A stretch of DNA of 6,566 bases, from assembly GCA_019314155.1 (NCBI GenBank), contig JAFCZV010000108.1, forward strand, positions 1-6,566, in the 5' to 3' direction. Positions 1-6,566 of the stretch are shown in pieces. Positions within the stretch are counted from its first letter, which is position 1. Every line of letters begins with the position of its first letter. The position numbers were made by a program, and so were the translations under genes. This DNA is from Deltaproteobacteria bacterium. GTDB taxonomy: Bacteria > Desulfobacterota > Desulfobacteria > Desulfobacterales > UBA11574. The notes beneath the pieces are model-generated. The model was not told the DNA's origin, did not search any database, and saw only the letters and a program-made list of their open reading frames with translations.

Positions 1-1436
1 ATCTGGTCGGCCATTTCCCAATTTTTTGCTTTTCTGGCAACCTCTCTCTTTTCGACCATTTCAGCAACAACAGCGGGATCGATGGATTTTTGTTCAAGAA
101 CCCGGGTCTGTTTGTTATCAAAATATTTAGTGGGGTGTTCAAGAAACATCCCGAGTATTTCCCCTGTTCTTCGAATGTCCGCCAGCCCGCATTGTATGGT
201 TTTCTTTATTTGGTCGGAACCGCTGTTTTCATACTCCAGTTGCTCTCTAAAAGGCAACTCAAGCTGTTCCGTTTGCTTTATTTGGTCGATACCGCTGTTT
301 TCATGCTGGTCCAGAAGACGATTGAGACTCCGAACAGCATCAAAAATAATACCGATACTGCGGGCTGAATTAAAATCGTCATCCATTGCATCACAAAAAT
401 GCTTCCAGCAGATACCGGGTTCAACGTCCTGGACTAAAATGGGTCCCACCTTTTTTTCAATCCGTTCAAGAAGTGCATAAATCTTATCGAGCCCTTTGGA
501 AGATTCATCCATGGCCTTGTCTGTGAAGTCGATGGGACTCCGGTAATGATTTGACAGCAGAAAAAGGCGCACAGCTTCAGGATGATATGATTTCAACACA
601 TCTTTTATCATCAGAAAATTGCCCAAAGATTTCGACATTTTTTCCTGATTGATATTTACAAATCCATTGTGTACCCAGTACCGGACAAACGGCTTCCCGG
701 AAAGGCTCTCGGATTGGGCAATCTCATTTTCATGATGGGGAAAGCACAGGTCTTTACCGCCGCCATGGATATCGAAGGTTTCTCCCAGATATTCACTGCT
801 CATTGCCGAGCATTCTATATGCCACCCAGGTCTTCCCGGGCCCCAGGGACTGTCCCAAGCCGGCTCTCCAGGTTTGGCGGACTTCCATAAGGCAAAATCA
901 AAAGGATTTTGCTTTCTTTCGTCAATATCGATTCGGGCTCCGGCCTCCATATCCTCAAGTTTGCGACCGGAAAGTTTTCCATATCTCTTGAATTTTTCAA
1001 CAGAATAATAGACATCCCCGTTTATCTGGTATGCAAACCCCTTTAAAATCAATTTTTCAATAAATTCCACAATCTGAGCGATGTGGTCCGTGGCTTTCGG
1101 TTCGATGGTCGCCCGCTGGACGTTCAAGGCATCCATGTCTTGATAAAATTCTTCGATGAATCTCTCGGCAACCGCCTTTGGATCGATGCCCAGTTGATTT
1201 GCTTTCCGGATGATTTTATCGTCAACATCCGTGAAATTTCTGACATACGTAACATCATACCCTTTTGCTTTCAGATAGCGTGCAATAACATCAAACACCA
1301 CCACAGACCGTGCATGTCCGATATGGCAAGCGTCATATACCGTTGGGCCGCAGACATACATATGTACCTTCCCGGCCTCTAAAGGTTCAAAAAGTTCTTT
1401 TTTACTGTTCAATGTATTGAAAATGCGAAGTGCCAT
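1..1436 (-). CDS. cysS: Cysteinyl-tRNA synthetase (CysRS), 3' end outside window
   Basis: Class I aminoacyl-tRNA synthetase that activates cysteine with ATP and loads it onto tRNA-Cys in the cytoplasm. The minus-strand frame is open from the ATG at 1436 to the left edge, giving 478 residues with no stop. The HIGH motif is at residues 38-41 (YDACHIGHAR) and KMSKS at 266-270 (QEKMSKSLGN). The four zinc ligands expected for CysRS are visible as C29, C209 (HIECSAM), H234 and E238 (CFPHHENE). The C-terminal part is the DALR-type and anticodon-binding region, ending in the family-typical VARKAKNWEMADQ, so only a short tail should be missing. Bacterial CysRS is usually about 460-500 residues. A linker at residues about 377-412 holds a tandem repeat (listed separately). 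The gene starts 41 nt after ispF on the same strand, so the two are probably co-transcribed. A weak GGA ribosome site lies about 9 nt before the ATG. Confidence 0.97.
   Translation of the reverse strand, partial: MALRIFNTLNSKKELFEPLEAGKVHMYVCGPTVYDACHIGHARSVVVFDVIARYLKAKGYDVTYVRNFTDVDDKIIRKANQLGIDPKAVAERFIEEFYQDMDALNVQRATIEPKATDHIAQIVEFIEKLILKGFAYQINGDVYYSVEKFKRYGKLSGRKLEDMEAGARIDIDERKQNPFDFALWKSAKPGEPAWDSPWGPGRPGWHIECSAMSSEYLGETFDIHGGGKDLCFPHHENEIAQSESLSGKPFVRYWVHNGFVNINQEKMSKSLGNFLMIKDVLKSYHPEAVRLFLLSNHYRSPIDFTDKAMDESSKGLDKIYALLERIEKKVGPILVQDVEPGICWKHFCDAMDDDFNSARSIGIIFDAVRSLNRLLDQHENSGIDQIKQTEQLELPFREQLEYENSGSDQIKKTIQCGLADIRRTGEILGMFLEHPTKYFDNKQTRVLEQKSIDPAVVAEMVEKREVARKAKNWEMADQ
199..307. 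repeat. In-frame direct repeat, 72-nt period, inside cysS
   Basis: Positions 199-235 and 271-307 align without gaps, with 33 of 37 bases identical by my hand count (mismatches at 203/275, 217/289, 218/290 and 233/305). The offset of 72 nt is exactly 24 codons. In CysS the copies encode HENSGIDQIKQ (residues 378-388) and YENSGSDQIKK (residues 402-412), both hydrophilic. The 35 nt between the copies encode the stretch running from QLE to QTE and are not clearly duplicated. The repeat sits where CysRS has a variable linker between helices of the C-terminal domain, far from the active site. Confidence 0.85.
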
Positions 1437-1477
1437 GTTTCATCATCCGTTTTATTAAAACCTTGCGCAATGAATAT

Positions 1478-1945
1478 CTAATCGATAAGCGCGACACATA
1501 CGGCGCCGATCCCCTCTCCTTTTCCGATCATTCCAAGACCTTCGAAGGTCGTTCCCTTAACATTAACACGATCCGGGTTAATTTCAATTGCTTGAGCAAT
1601 ATATTTTTTCATTCTTTCTTTATATGAAGAAATTTTTGGAGCATCAGCGAACACGGTTGAATCCAAGTTCACGATTTTAAAGTTTCTTTCCCTGACCAAA
1701 CGATAGGTTTTTTCGAGAATTTTTATACTTGAAATATCTTTGAACTCCGGATTCGTATCCGGAAAATGCACGCCGATATCATCGAGTCCAGCCGCGCCTA
1801 AAAGTGCGTCACACACAGCATGAACAAGTACATCGGCGTCTGAATGTCCGAGCAACCCTTTTTCAAAAGGGATGACGACTCCGCCCAGAACGAGTTTCCG
1901 TCCTTTAACCAATCGATGAACATCATATCCTATACCTACGCGCAT
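1478..1945 (-). CDS. ispF: 2-C-methyl-D-erythritol 2,4-cyclodiphosphate synthase
   Basis: MEP-pathway enzyme that converts 4-diphosphocytidyl-methylerythritol 2-phosphate to the 2,4-cyclodiphosphate, releasing CMP; the family is a cytoplasmic homotrimer. Counting from the ATG at 1945 the product has 155 residues, close to the usual 155-160. It begins MRVGIGYDVHRL and shows the metal ligands D8, H10 and H42. The family signature LLGHSDADVLVHAVCDALLG follows at residues 31-50, then HFPDTNPEFK. CMP-site segments are ADAPK, and KGTTFEGLG with TTFE in place of the common TTTE. The end is GKGEGIGAVCVALID. The start is ambiguous: the ATG fits family alignment, but a TTG four codons upstream (1957) has the better ribosome site, AAAGGA about 5 nt before it. 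IspF is often fused to or beside IspD; no ispD is seen here. It is the first gene of the leftward ispF-cysS unit. Confidence 0.97.
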   Translation of the reverse strand: MRVGIGYDVHRLVKGRKLVLGGVVIPFEKGLLGHSDADVLVHAVCDALLGAAGLDDIGVHFPDTNPEFKDISSIKILEKTYRLVRERNFKIVNLDSTVFADAPKISSYKERMKKYIAQAIEINPDRVNVKGTTFEGLGMIGKGEGIGAVCVALID

Positions 1946-1957
1946 GGTTCCCCGCAA

Positions 1958-2212
1958 ATTTATCCTTTAACCGCAACACACACCATATTGATAATAGTTG
2001 GCGTACGTTCAGAATATCATCAAGATTATTTTTTTACTTTTTACGGAACTATCAAAATTGGTTCCGGTGGATCCAGTTGAGCCTTGAAATTGTTCATATA
2101 GCATAAAATATAAATCTATACAAAGCATGAAAAAAACATTGATGATTCTGATCGGGTGAAATATGGTTTCTCAGTTTTAATGAATAATACACCCTGAATA
2201 CCGAGACATGCC
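1958..2212. promoter_or_regulatory. Divergent intergenic region between ispF and the rightward genes
   Basis: About 255 nt without a credible gene, AT-rich and placed between 5' ends of opposite-strand genes, so it should hold both promoters. The ispF side has the AAAGGA ribosome site (complement of 1964-1969) and a TATTAT hexamer on the minus strand near 1986-1991 without a well-spaced -35 partner. A T-rich run near 2028-2040 has no convincing stem before it. On the plus strand there are two candidate promoters: TTGAAA (2084-2089) with TATAAA (2109-2114) at a long 19-nt spacing, and a better spaced pair listed separately. I see no clear operator palindrome or riboswitch. Confidence 0.5.
2139..2167 (+). 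promoter_or_regulatory. Candidate sigma70-type promoter for the rightward genes
   Basis: TTGATG at 2139-2144 and TATGGT at 2162-2167 are separated by exactly 17 nt. Each hexamer matches the sigma70 consensus at four of six positions. Transcription would begin near 2174, giving a leader of about 40 nt before the ATG at 2213. This is pattern matching in AT-rich DNA only, so it remains a weak prediction. Confidence 0.25.
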
Positions 2213-2410
2213 ATGCCGATTCGAATGATTGCACAAGAGTTTTACCGGCTCCTTCAAAATGTGGAAAAAGTTGAGAAACAACTTAAGAACGCACCTTTTG
2301 AGAAACATGAAGAAATCAAAGATCAGCTTCGCAAATTAAAAGCTGAGCGAAATCGTGTGCGGGCTATTCTTGAAGGTAAAAAGGAACACAAGCTCAACCG
2401 TTCAACATGA
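2213..2410 (+). CDS. Small charged coiled-coil protein, function unknown
   Basis: 65 residues, starting MPIRMIAQEFYRLLQ and rich in Lys, Glu and Arg. There is no signal peptide, membrane segment or cysteine. Residues about 6-55 look like two amphipathic helices, EFYRLLQNVEKVEKQLKNA and HEEIKDQLRKLKAERNRVRA, joined by the short PFEK turn. Leu, Val and Ile are spaced in a heptad-like way, which fits a helical hairpin or coiled-coil dimer. The tail KKEHKLNRST looks disordered. I recognise the style as a short protein of sulfate-reducing deltaproteobacteria but cannot name a family. The ribosome site is weak (GAGA about 6 nt before the ATG); the second Met (2225) is an alternative start. It lies 61 nt before the acyl-CoA ligase on the same strand, so the two may share a transcript. 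A link to that enzyme is only a guess from position. Confidence 0.75.
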   Translation: MPIRMIAQEFYRLLQNVEKVEKQLKNAPFEKHEEIKDQLRKLKAERNRVRAILEGKKEHKLNRST

Positions 2411-2458
2411 TAAACAGACGCAATCATTCGACCATCTGTGCAAAAATTGTTCGGGATT

Positions 2459-2462
2459 GGAG
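2459..2462 (+). promoter_or_regulatory. Ribosome binding site deciding the acyl-CoA ligase start
   Basis: GGAG lies 9 nt before the ATG at 2472. It supports that start over the GTG at 2355, which would overlap the preceding small gene. A second GGAG (2492-2495) lies 6 nt before another in-frame ATG at 2502, so the start could be ten codons later. Confidence 0.5.
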
Positions 2463-2471
2463 TATAAACAA

Positions 2472-4661
2472 ATGAACAACCGTGTTTTATTGGAGCAAAT
2501 TATGCATAAAGAGAAAATTCCCCTTAACGAACATGAATCAAAACAGCTCCTTAAGGAATATGGTATTCCTGTTGTCAATGAAATGATTGTTTTAAGCCAA
2601 AATGAAGCCGTGGATGCCGCCGATGAAATTGGATATCCGGTGGTTCTCAAGGGACTTGGGTCTACCCTGCTTCATAAAACTGAACGAAATCTGGTTCATT
2701 TGAATCTCATGGATGCTCAAGCGGTTATTAAGGCCGCCCGATCCATTACTGCCGAGGCAGGTCATGAGCTCGAAGGCCTTTTGGTTCAGCCCCAGGTTCA
2801 AGGCAAAAGAGAGTTTGTTTCCGGCCTTTTTCAGGATGAGCATTTTGGTCCTGTGATAATGTTTGGACTGGGCGGTATTTTTACCGAAGTCCTTTCTGAT
2901 ATTTCACTCCGGCTTGCACCATTAACCGAAACCGATGCTGCTGAGATGCTCGATGAAATCAAAGCAAAATCACTTCTTGGAAATTTCAGGGGTGAAAAGG
3001 CAGCAGATCGGGGGCAACTGATTAAAACACTGCTGGGTCTCTCCCGAATCGGAATGGAGCATCCTGACATTGCTGAAATAGATATCAATCCGTTGCTGAT
3101 AACACATGCCGGCGATGTGTTGGCGCTTGATTCCCTGATCGTCATGGATAAAGCGCCGAGAAACAAGGAATACTTGCCGCCCATCGATCCTGCTTTGCTG
3201 GGATATTTTTTTTATCCAAAACCCATCGCTTTTGTGGGCGCCTCCGGCAAACTGGGCAAGTGGGGCCATATACTCCTGACTTCGACCATAAGCGGCGGAT
3301 TTAAAGGAGAAATTTATCCTGTAAACCCAAAAGGCGGTACAATCGCAGGACGACAGGTCTATCGATCGGTTGCCGAAATTCCCGGAGATGTAGACTTGGC
3401 GGTGGTTACGGTGCCGGCATCAAAGGTTATGGATCTGATACCCCAGTTTAAAGAAAAAGGTATCCGGAATATGCTTCTGATAACATCGGGGTTCGGAGAA
3501 ACCGGTACAACAGGAAAGAAATTAGAAGAACGTCTTGTAAAACTCGCGAGACAAGCAGGAATACTGGTGCTGGGTCCCAATACAATGGGAATTTGCAACC
3601 CCCATATTAATCTATTCTGCACAGGCAGTAACGTCCGGCCGAAACCGGGTTCTACTGCTATCGTGGCTCAATCTGGAAATATGGGAGTGCAATTGCTGGC
3701 TTTTGCCGAAAAACAGGGTATTGGGATTCGGGGTTTTTGCGGCTCCGGCAACGAGTCGATGATTACAATCGAGGATTACATGGATGCTTTTGAAGTCGAT
3801 TCATCTACCCGAACCGTGATCATGTATCTGGAAAGTGTCAAAAACGGTCGTCGTTTCTTTGATAGCGCTCGTAGATTGGGGAAAAAGAAGCCGATTGTTC
3901 TTTTAAAAGGCGGTCAGAGCAAGGCAGGGCATAGGGCTGCAGCAAGTCACACAGGCGCAATGGCTTCAGACTCAAAGGTTTTCAATGCCATATGCCGCCA
4001 AACCGGCATCGTGAAAGTCGACCAGTCGATGGATCTACTCGACCTGGCCGCTTCATTTTCATCCCTCCCGCTGCCCAGGGGAAATCGCACTGCCATTATG
4101 ACGCTGGGCGGTGGCTGGGGTGTCGTTACAGCAGACCTCTGCTCGGAATACGGGCTAGAAGTCCCGGAATTGTCCTCTGAAATCGTGGATAGGCTCGACA
4201 AATTGCTTCCTTCATACTGGAGCAAGTCGAACCCCGTAGACCTTGTGGGTGAGAATGACACCCGCCTACCGATGATTGCAATGGAAGAACTTGTAAAATG
4301 GGATGGCTGTGATGCGGTAATCAATCTGGGTATTTTGGGCCGTAGAATCATGGTGAAAAATCTTGGTGATTCGGTTCTTAAGGCAGATCCCGCTTATTCC
4401 CCTGAATTTATTGAATCCATGAACAGAGCCCTCGTCGAGTTCGAGACGAAGTATATCGATCATATTGTAATACTGATGGAAAAATACCAAAAGCCGATAA
4501 TCGGTGTCAGCCTGTTGACCGACGAAAAAGATAATACCGTCTATCAAGTTAAGGGCAGTCAATATAAAGGCGTATTTTTCGAGACACCGGAACGAGCGGT
4601 GAAAGCAATAGCCAGAATGTATGAGTATCAACGCTTTTTGACGAAAACGCAGCAAGGTTAA
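2472..4661 (+). CDS. NDP-forming acyl-CoA synthetase (acetate--CoA ligase, ADP-forming type), beta-alpha fusion
   Basis: 729 residues. Family reaction: acyl-CoA + ADP + Pi to acid + ATP + CoA, reversible, by a phosphohistidine relay; the acyl substrate cannot be told from sequence. Residues about 13-225 form the ATP-grasp (beta) domain, beginning with LNEHESKQLLKEYGIPV. It contains HKTE with H68, matching the beta-subunit relay histidine, then FGLGGIFTEVLSD and EIDINPLLI (202-210). A CoA-binding Rossmann domain follows from about 246 (IAFVGASGKLGKWG, then IYPVNPKGG). The succinyl-CoA-ligase-like domain carries VAQSGNMGVQ and the active-site motif AAASHTGA with H493. The last domain (about 515-720) has GGGWGVVTAD where many relatives have GGPG. 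Many fused homologues run alpha-beta; this one is beta-alpha. No acetyltransferase domain is present, so it is not a PatZ-type enzyme. Both relay histidines are present, so it is probably active. It is soluble, with no signal peptide. Confidence 0.93.
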   Translation: MNNRVLLEQIMHKEKIPLNEHESKQLLKEYGIPVVNEMIVLSQNEAVDAADEIGYPVVLKGLGSTLLHKTERNLVHLNLMDAQAVIKAARSITAEAGHELEGLLVQPQVQGKREFVSGLFQDEHFGPVIMFGLGGIFTEVLSDISLRLAPLTETDAAEMLDEIKAKSLLGNFRGEKAADRGQLIKTLLGLSRIGMEHPDIAEIDINPLLITHAGDVLALDSLIVMDKAPRNKEYLPPIDPALLGYFFYPKPIAFVGASGKLGKWGHILLTSTISGGFKGEIYPVNPKGGTIAGRQVYRSVAEIPGDVDLAVVTVPASKVMDLIPQFKEKGIRNMLLITSGFGETGTTGKKLEERLVKLARQAGILVLGPNTMGICNPHINLFCTGSNVRPKPGSTAIVAQSGNMGVQLLAFAEKQGIGIRGFCGSGNESMITIEDYMDAFEVDSSTRTVIMYLESVKNGRRFFDSARRLGKKKPIVLLKGGQSKAGHRAAASHTGAMASDSKVFNAICRQTGIVKVDQSMDLLDLAASFSSLPLPRGNRTAIMTLGGGWGVVTADLCSEYGLEVPELSSEIVDRLDKLLPSYWSKSNPVDLVGENDTRLPMIAMEELVKWDGCDAVINLGILGRRIMVKNLGDSVLKADPAYSPEFIESMNRALVEFETKYIDHIVILMEKYQKPIIGVSLLTDEKDNTVYQVKGSQYKGVFFETPERAVKAIARMYEYQRFLTKTQQG

Positions 4662-4710
4662 CCGATGAGTTTTCCTTGTGATAATGATGTCGTTATGTTA
4701 GTTTAAAATC

Positions 4711-4911
4711 ATGATTCCACAATTTATGAAGTATTCACTCCCAAAAAATTTTAAATACAGGTTCGATTTTGAAATCGGCTATCTTACAAAAAGCCCTTGT
4801 AAAAACTGTGTAAGAAAAAGGGACATTCCGGAATGCATGGATGAATGCAAAATGCTCGATAAAATACACACCGTTTTATCAGAAGCAGTGTCGTGCTCGA
4901 AGCGAAGCTGA
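4711..4911 (+). CDS. Small cysteine-cluster protein, possibly zinc-binding, function unknown
   Basis: 66 residues. The centre, after FEIGYLTKSP, has C30-X2-C33-X8-C42-X3-C46 (PCKNCVRKRDIPECMDECK), followed by a helix-like segment MLDKIHTVLSEAV and a fifth cysteine C62 near the C-terminus. Four close cysteines with basic residues between them suggest a small structural zinc knuckle; an iron-sulfur role is less likely but not excluded. There is no signal peptide or membrane segment. The N-terminus is basic and aromatic (KYSLPKNFKYRFDFEI). The frame opens just after an in-frame TAG at 4699, so the start must lie at 4711 or a later codon such as the ATG at 4726; neither has a clear ribosome site. 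It sits 49 nt after the acyl-CoA ligase and 71 nt before pgi, all on one strand. I believe similar short proteins occur in deltaproteobacteria, but I cannot name a family. Confidence 0.7.
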   Translation: MIPQFMKYSLPKNFKYRFDFEIGYLTKSPCKNCVRKRDIPECMDECKMLDKIHTVLSEAVSCSKRS

Positions 4912-4933
4912 TCTCTTGTATTAATTTTCCATT

Positions 4934-4939
4934 TATAAT
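4934..4939 (+). promoter_or_regulatory. Candidate -10 box for pgi
   Basis: A perfect TATAAT lies 43 nt before the pgi ATG and just after the small cysteine gene stops. Transcription would begin near 4946 with a leader of about 37 nt. No good -35 box is found at 16-18 nt spacing and there is no extended TGn, so it may be weak, activator-dependent or coincidental. Confidence 0.3.
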
Positions 4940-4970
4940 TCGGGTCATTAACGGGATATCTGCTAAACGG

Positions 4971-4978
4971 AAAGGGGG
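4971..4978 (+). promoter_or_regulatory. Ribosome binding site of pgi
   Basis: AAAGGGGG ends 4 nt before the ATG at 4983. The purine run is strong but the spacing is short. It supports this start over the next in-frame ATG at residue 22. Confidence 0.5.
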
Positions 4979-4982
4979 CAGT

Positions 4983-6566
4983 ATGACCAACTTTAAACAC
5001 GGTAAAAGTCCAGTCTGTAAAGCGCTGATCCGACACGCTGAGGTCATGAATCGCCCTGAAAACCATTTGAAATATCTTCTTGAAAGTAATGACCGACTTT
5101 CAAAATTCTCCTTAAAGGCCGCCGGTATTTTCTATGACTTTTCACGACAGAGACTCGATGAAAAGACCATGGATCTTTTATTTGAACTGGCTGAGGACTG
5201 CCGTCTAAAAGAGCAGTTTTCAGCCATGGTCCAAGGAGAAAAGATTAATACAACGGAAAACCGGCCGGCCCTTCACACAGCGGCTAGGAATTTTTCAGGC
5301 CATCCTGTTTTTGTTGATGGAAAAGATGTAATGCCTGAAATAAGCAACGTTCGAAATGAAATCAGACAATTTGTTTCTCAAATTCATGACGAAAAGATCA
5401 CCGGATCTACCGGAAAACCTTTCAGACAGGTGGTCGTTATCGGGATCGGCGGATCCTATCTGGGCACGGAATTTGTTGCCGATGCACTTAATTTTCTGGC
5501 TGATAAAAAAATTGATATCATGTTCCTCTCAAACGTGGATATCCATAATTTCGGCAAGATTGCCTCCATCATCGATATTGAAACAACCCTTTGGGTCGTC
5601 ATCTCAAAAAGTTATACCACCCCTGAAACCATGGCCAATGTTCATCAGGCCCGAGCTTTTATTAAAGAAAAAGGCCTCGATCCCGGCAAACATTTTCTAA
5701 CGGTTACCAGCAAGGGATCTCCCGGAGACGATCCCAAAAATCCGGTGCTTGCATCCTTTCATATGTTCGATTTCATCGGCGGAAGATTCAGTGTTACCTC
5801 CGCAGTCGGAGGGGTCCCTCTGAGCCTTTATCTTGGGTATAAGCGGTTTGAGCAGTTTTTGAAAGGTGCTGAAGCGATGGATCTACATTCCCGGAATGCA
5901 CCGGAAAGAGAAAATATTCCCCTTGTTGCTGCACTTATCTCAGTATGGAACAACAATTTTTTGGAATATCCGGCCCTGGCCATCATCCCCTATGCCTCGC
6001 CACTTTCCAAGCTGGCCCCACACATCCAGCAGCTGAGTATGGAGAGTAACGGCAAATCGGTGACAAAAGACGGTAACCGTCTGGATGATGCCACAGGCAC
6101 CATCGTTTTTGGAGAACCCGGAACCAATGCCCAGCATTCATTCTTTCAGCTGGCACATCAGGGACAACCCTTCCCCATCGACTTTATCGGTGTCATCCAT
6201 CCCCATTATAATCAGTACCAAAATCGATCAAAAGGTGTCACCAATCATCAGGAGCTATGGGCGAATCTGATCGCACAACCGGCTGCCCTTGCCACAGGAA
6301 AGGAAGATTCGAATCCCGCGAAATTTTTTTCCGGAAACAGACCCTCATCGACCATTCTTTTAAAGGAACTTTCACCTGAAAACATCGGCCGTCTTCTTTC
6401 CTTTTACGAAGCCAAAACGGTATATGAAGCTTTTATCTGGGGCATTAATCCCTTTGATCAGTTCGGCGTTGAGTTGGGCAAAACCCTTGCCACGGATATA
6501 CGAAAACAGATGGCCACAAAAAATCGAGACAAGAAGCACACCTTTGATGATACAGATCCCATAACC
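4983..6566 (+). CDS. pgi: Glucose-6-phosphate isomerase, 3' end outside window
   Basis: Interconverts glucose 6-phosphate and fructose 6-phosphate in the cytoplasm, for glycolysis or gluconeogenesis. The frame is open for 528 residues to the right edge; E. coli Pgi has 549, so only a short tail is missing. The phosphate-binding segments are VIGIGGSYLG (about 152-161) and SKSYTTPETM (208-217). PGI signature 1 is complete at 263-276 (DFIGGRFSVTSAVG). Signature 2 is complete at 483-500 (AFIWGINPFDQFGVELGK). The catalytic residues match the family: E354 in SMESNGK, H385 in GTNAQHSFFQLAHQG and K500. The protein is the classical long PGI, not the cupin type or the bifunctional phosphoglucose/phosphomannose isomerase. 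It follows the small cysteine-rich gene by 71 nt and may have its own promoter. Its presence suggests gluconeogenic or glycogen and sugar-phosphate metabolism in the host; a specific link to the upstream acyl-CoA ligase is not shown. Confidence 0.97.
   Translation, partial: MTNFKHGKSPVCKALIRHAEVMNRPENHLKYLLESNDRLSKFSLKAAGIFYDFSRQRLDEKTMDLLFELAEDCRLKEQFSAMVQGEKINTTENRPALHTAARNFSGHPVFVDGKDVMPEISNVRNEIRQFVSQIHDEKITGSTGKPFRQVVVIGIGGSYLGTEFVADALNFLADKKIDIMFLSNVDIHNFGKIASIIDIETTLWVVISKSYTTPETMANVHQARAFIKEKGLDPGKHFLTVTSKGSPGDDPKNPVLASFHMFDFIGGRFSVTSAVGGVPLSLYLGYKRFEQFLKGAEAMDLHSRNAPERENIPLVAALISVWNNNFLEYPALAIIPYASPLSKLAPHIQQLSMESNGKSVTKDGNRLDDATGTIVFGEPGTNAQHSFFQLAHQGQPFPIDFIGVIHPHYNQYQNRSKGVTNHQELWANLIAQPAALATGKEDSNPAKFFSGNRPSSTILLKELSPENIGRLLSFYEAKTVYEAFIWGINPFDQFGVELGKTLATDIRKQMATKNRDKKHTFDDTDPIT

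Noticed and set aside
82..480. Plus-strand open frames across the cysS region
   Set aside because: They are antisense to a clearly conserved CysRS coding frame and their translations are Ser/Cys-rich with no recognisable motif.
2010..2044. T-rich run in the divergent region, considered as a terminator
   Set aside because: No stable GC-rich stem precedes it and no gene ends here on either strand; it is better explained as AT-rich promoter DNA.
2060..2078. Near-palindrome around GGTTCCGGTGGATCC as an operator
   Set aside because: Only about six of eight arm positions pair and there is no second copy in the region, so chance is a sufficient explanation.
2355..2471. N-terminal extension of the acyl-CoA ligase from a GTG at 2355
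   Set aside because: It would overlap the small coiled-coil gene by 56 nt. The added residues do not resemble the ATP-grasp start, and a GGAG ribosome site supports the ATG at 2472.
2831..4655. Several minus-strand open frames of 87-134 codons opposite the acyl-CoA ligase
   Set aside because: They lie opposite a strongly supported conserved gene and have no family-like motifs or ribosome sites.
4680..4698. Imperfect palindrome ATAATGA-TG-TCGTTAT after the acyl-CoA ligase, considered as a terminator
   Set aside because: The loop is only two bases, the stem is AT-rich with a wobble pair, and no T-run follows.
5356..5700. Plus-strand 114-codon frame inside pgi
   Set aside because: It is an out-of-frame shadow of the conserved PGI sequence, which keeps its catalytic motifs in the main frame.

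Overview
This looks like an ordinary chromosomal segment of a mesophilic, roughly 45% G+C Gram-negative bacterium. The closest fit is a deltaproteobacterium (Desulfobacterota, Desulfobacterales-like). That guess rests on the protein style: a fused ADP-forming acyl-CoA ligase with the ATP-grasp half first, two small proteins of a kind I associate with that group, an MEP-pathway ispF next to cysS, and a proteobacterial-type Pgi. It is inference from recognition; no search was run.

Left part (1-1957, minus strand): a two-gene unit, ispF then cysS, reading leftwards. IspF makes the cyclic diphosphate intermediate of the MEP isoprenoid pathway. CysS charges tRNA-Cys, and its 3' end lies beyond the left edge. 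Both keep all recognisable catalytic and zinc-binding residues. CysS carries an unusual in-frame tandem repeat (72-nt period) in its C-terminal linker.

Middle (about 1958-2212): an AT-rich divergent intergenic region that must hold the promoters for the leftward ispF-cysS unit and for the rightward genes.

Right part (2213-6566, plus strand): four genes in one direction with gaps of about 50-70 nt. They are a 65-residue charged coiled-coil protein, a 729-residue NDP-forming acyl-CoA synthetase with both relay histidines, a 66-residue protein with a CX2C-X8-CX3C cysteine cluster, and pgi (glucose-6-phosphate isomerase), which runs off the right edge shortly before its expected end. The spacing suggests co-transcription at least of the first two or three. 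A consensus -10 box just before pgi suggests pgi may also have its own promoter.

Functionally the window is housekeeping plus energy metabolism: translation, isoprenoid synthesis, acyl-CoA/ATP interconversion and sugar phosphate isomerisation. I see no mobile element, CRISPR array, tRNA, rRNA, phage gene or defence system. The parts least explained by known biology are the two small proteins, the CysS linker repeat and the reversed domain order of the acyl-CoA ligase.
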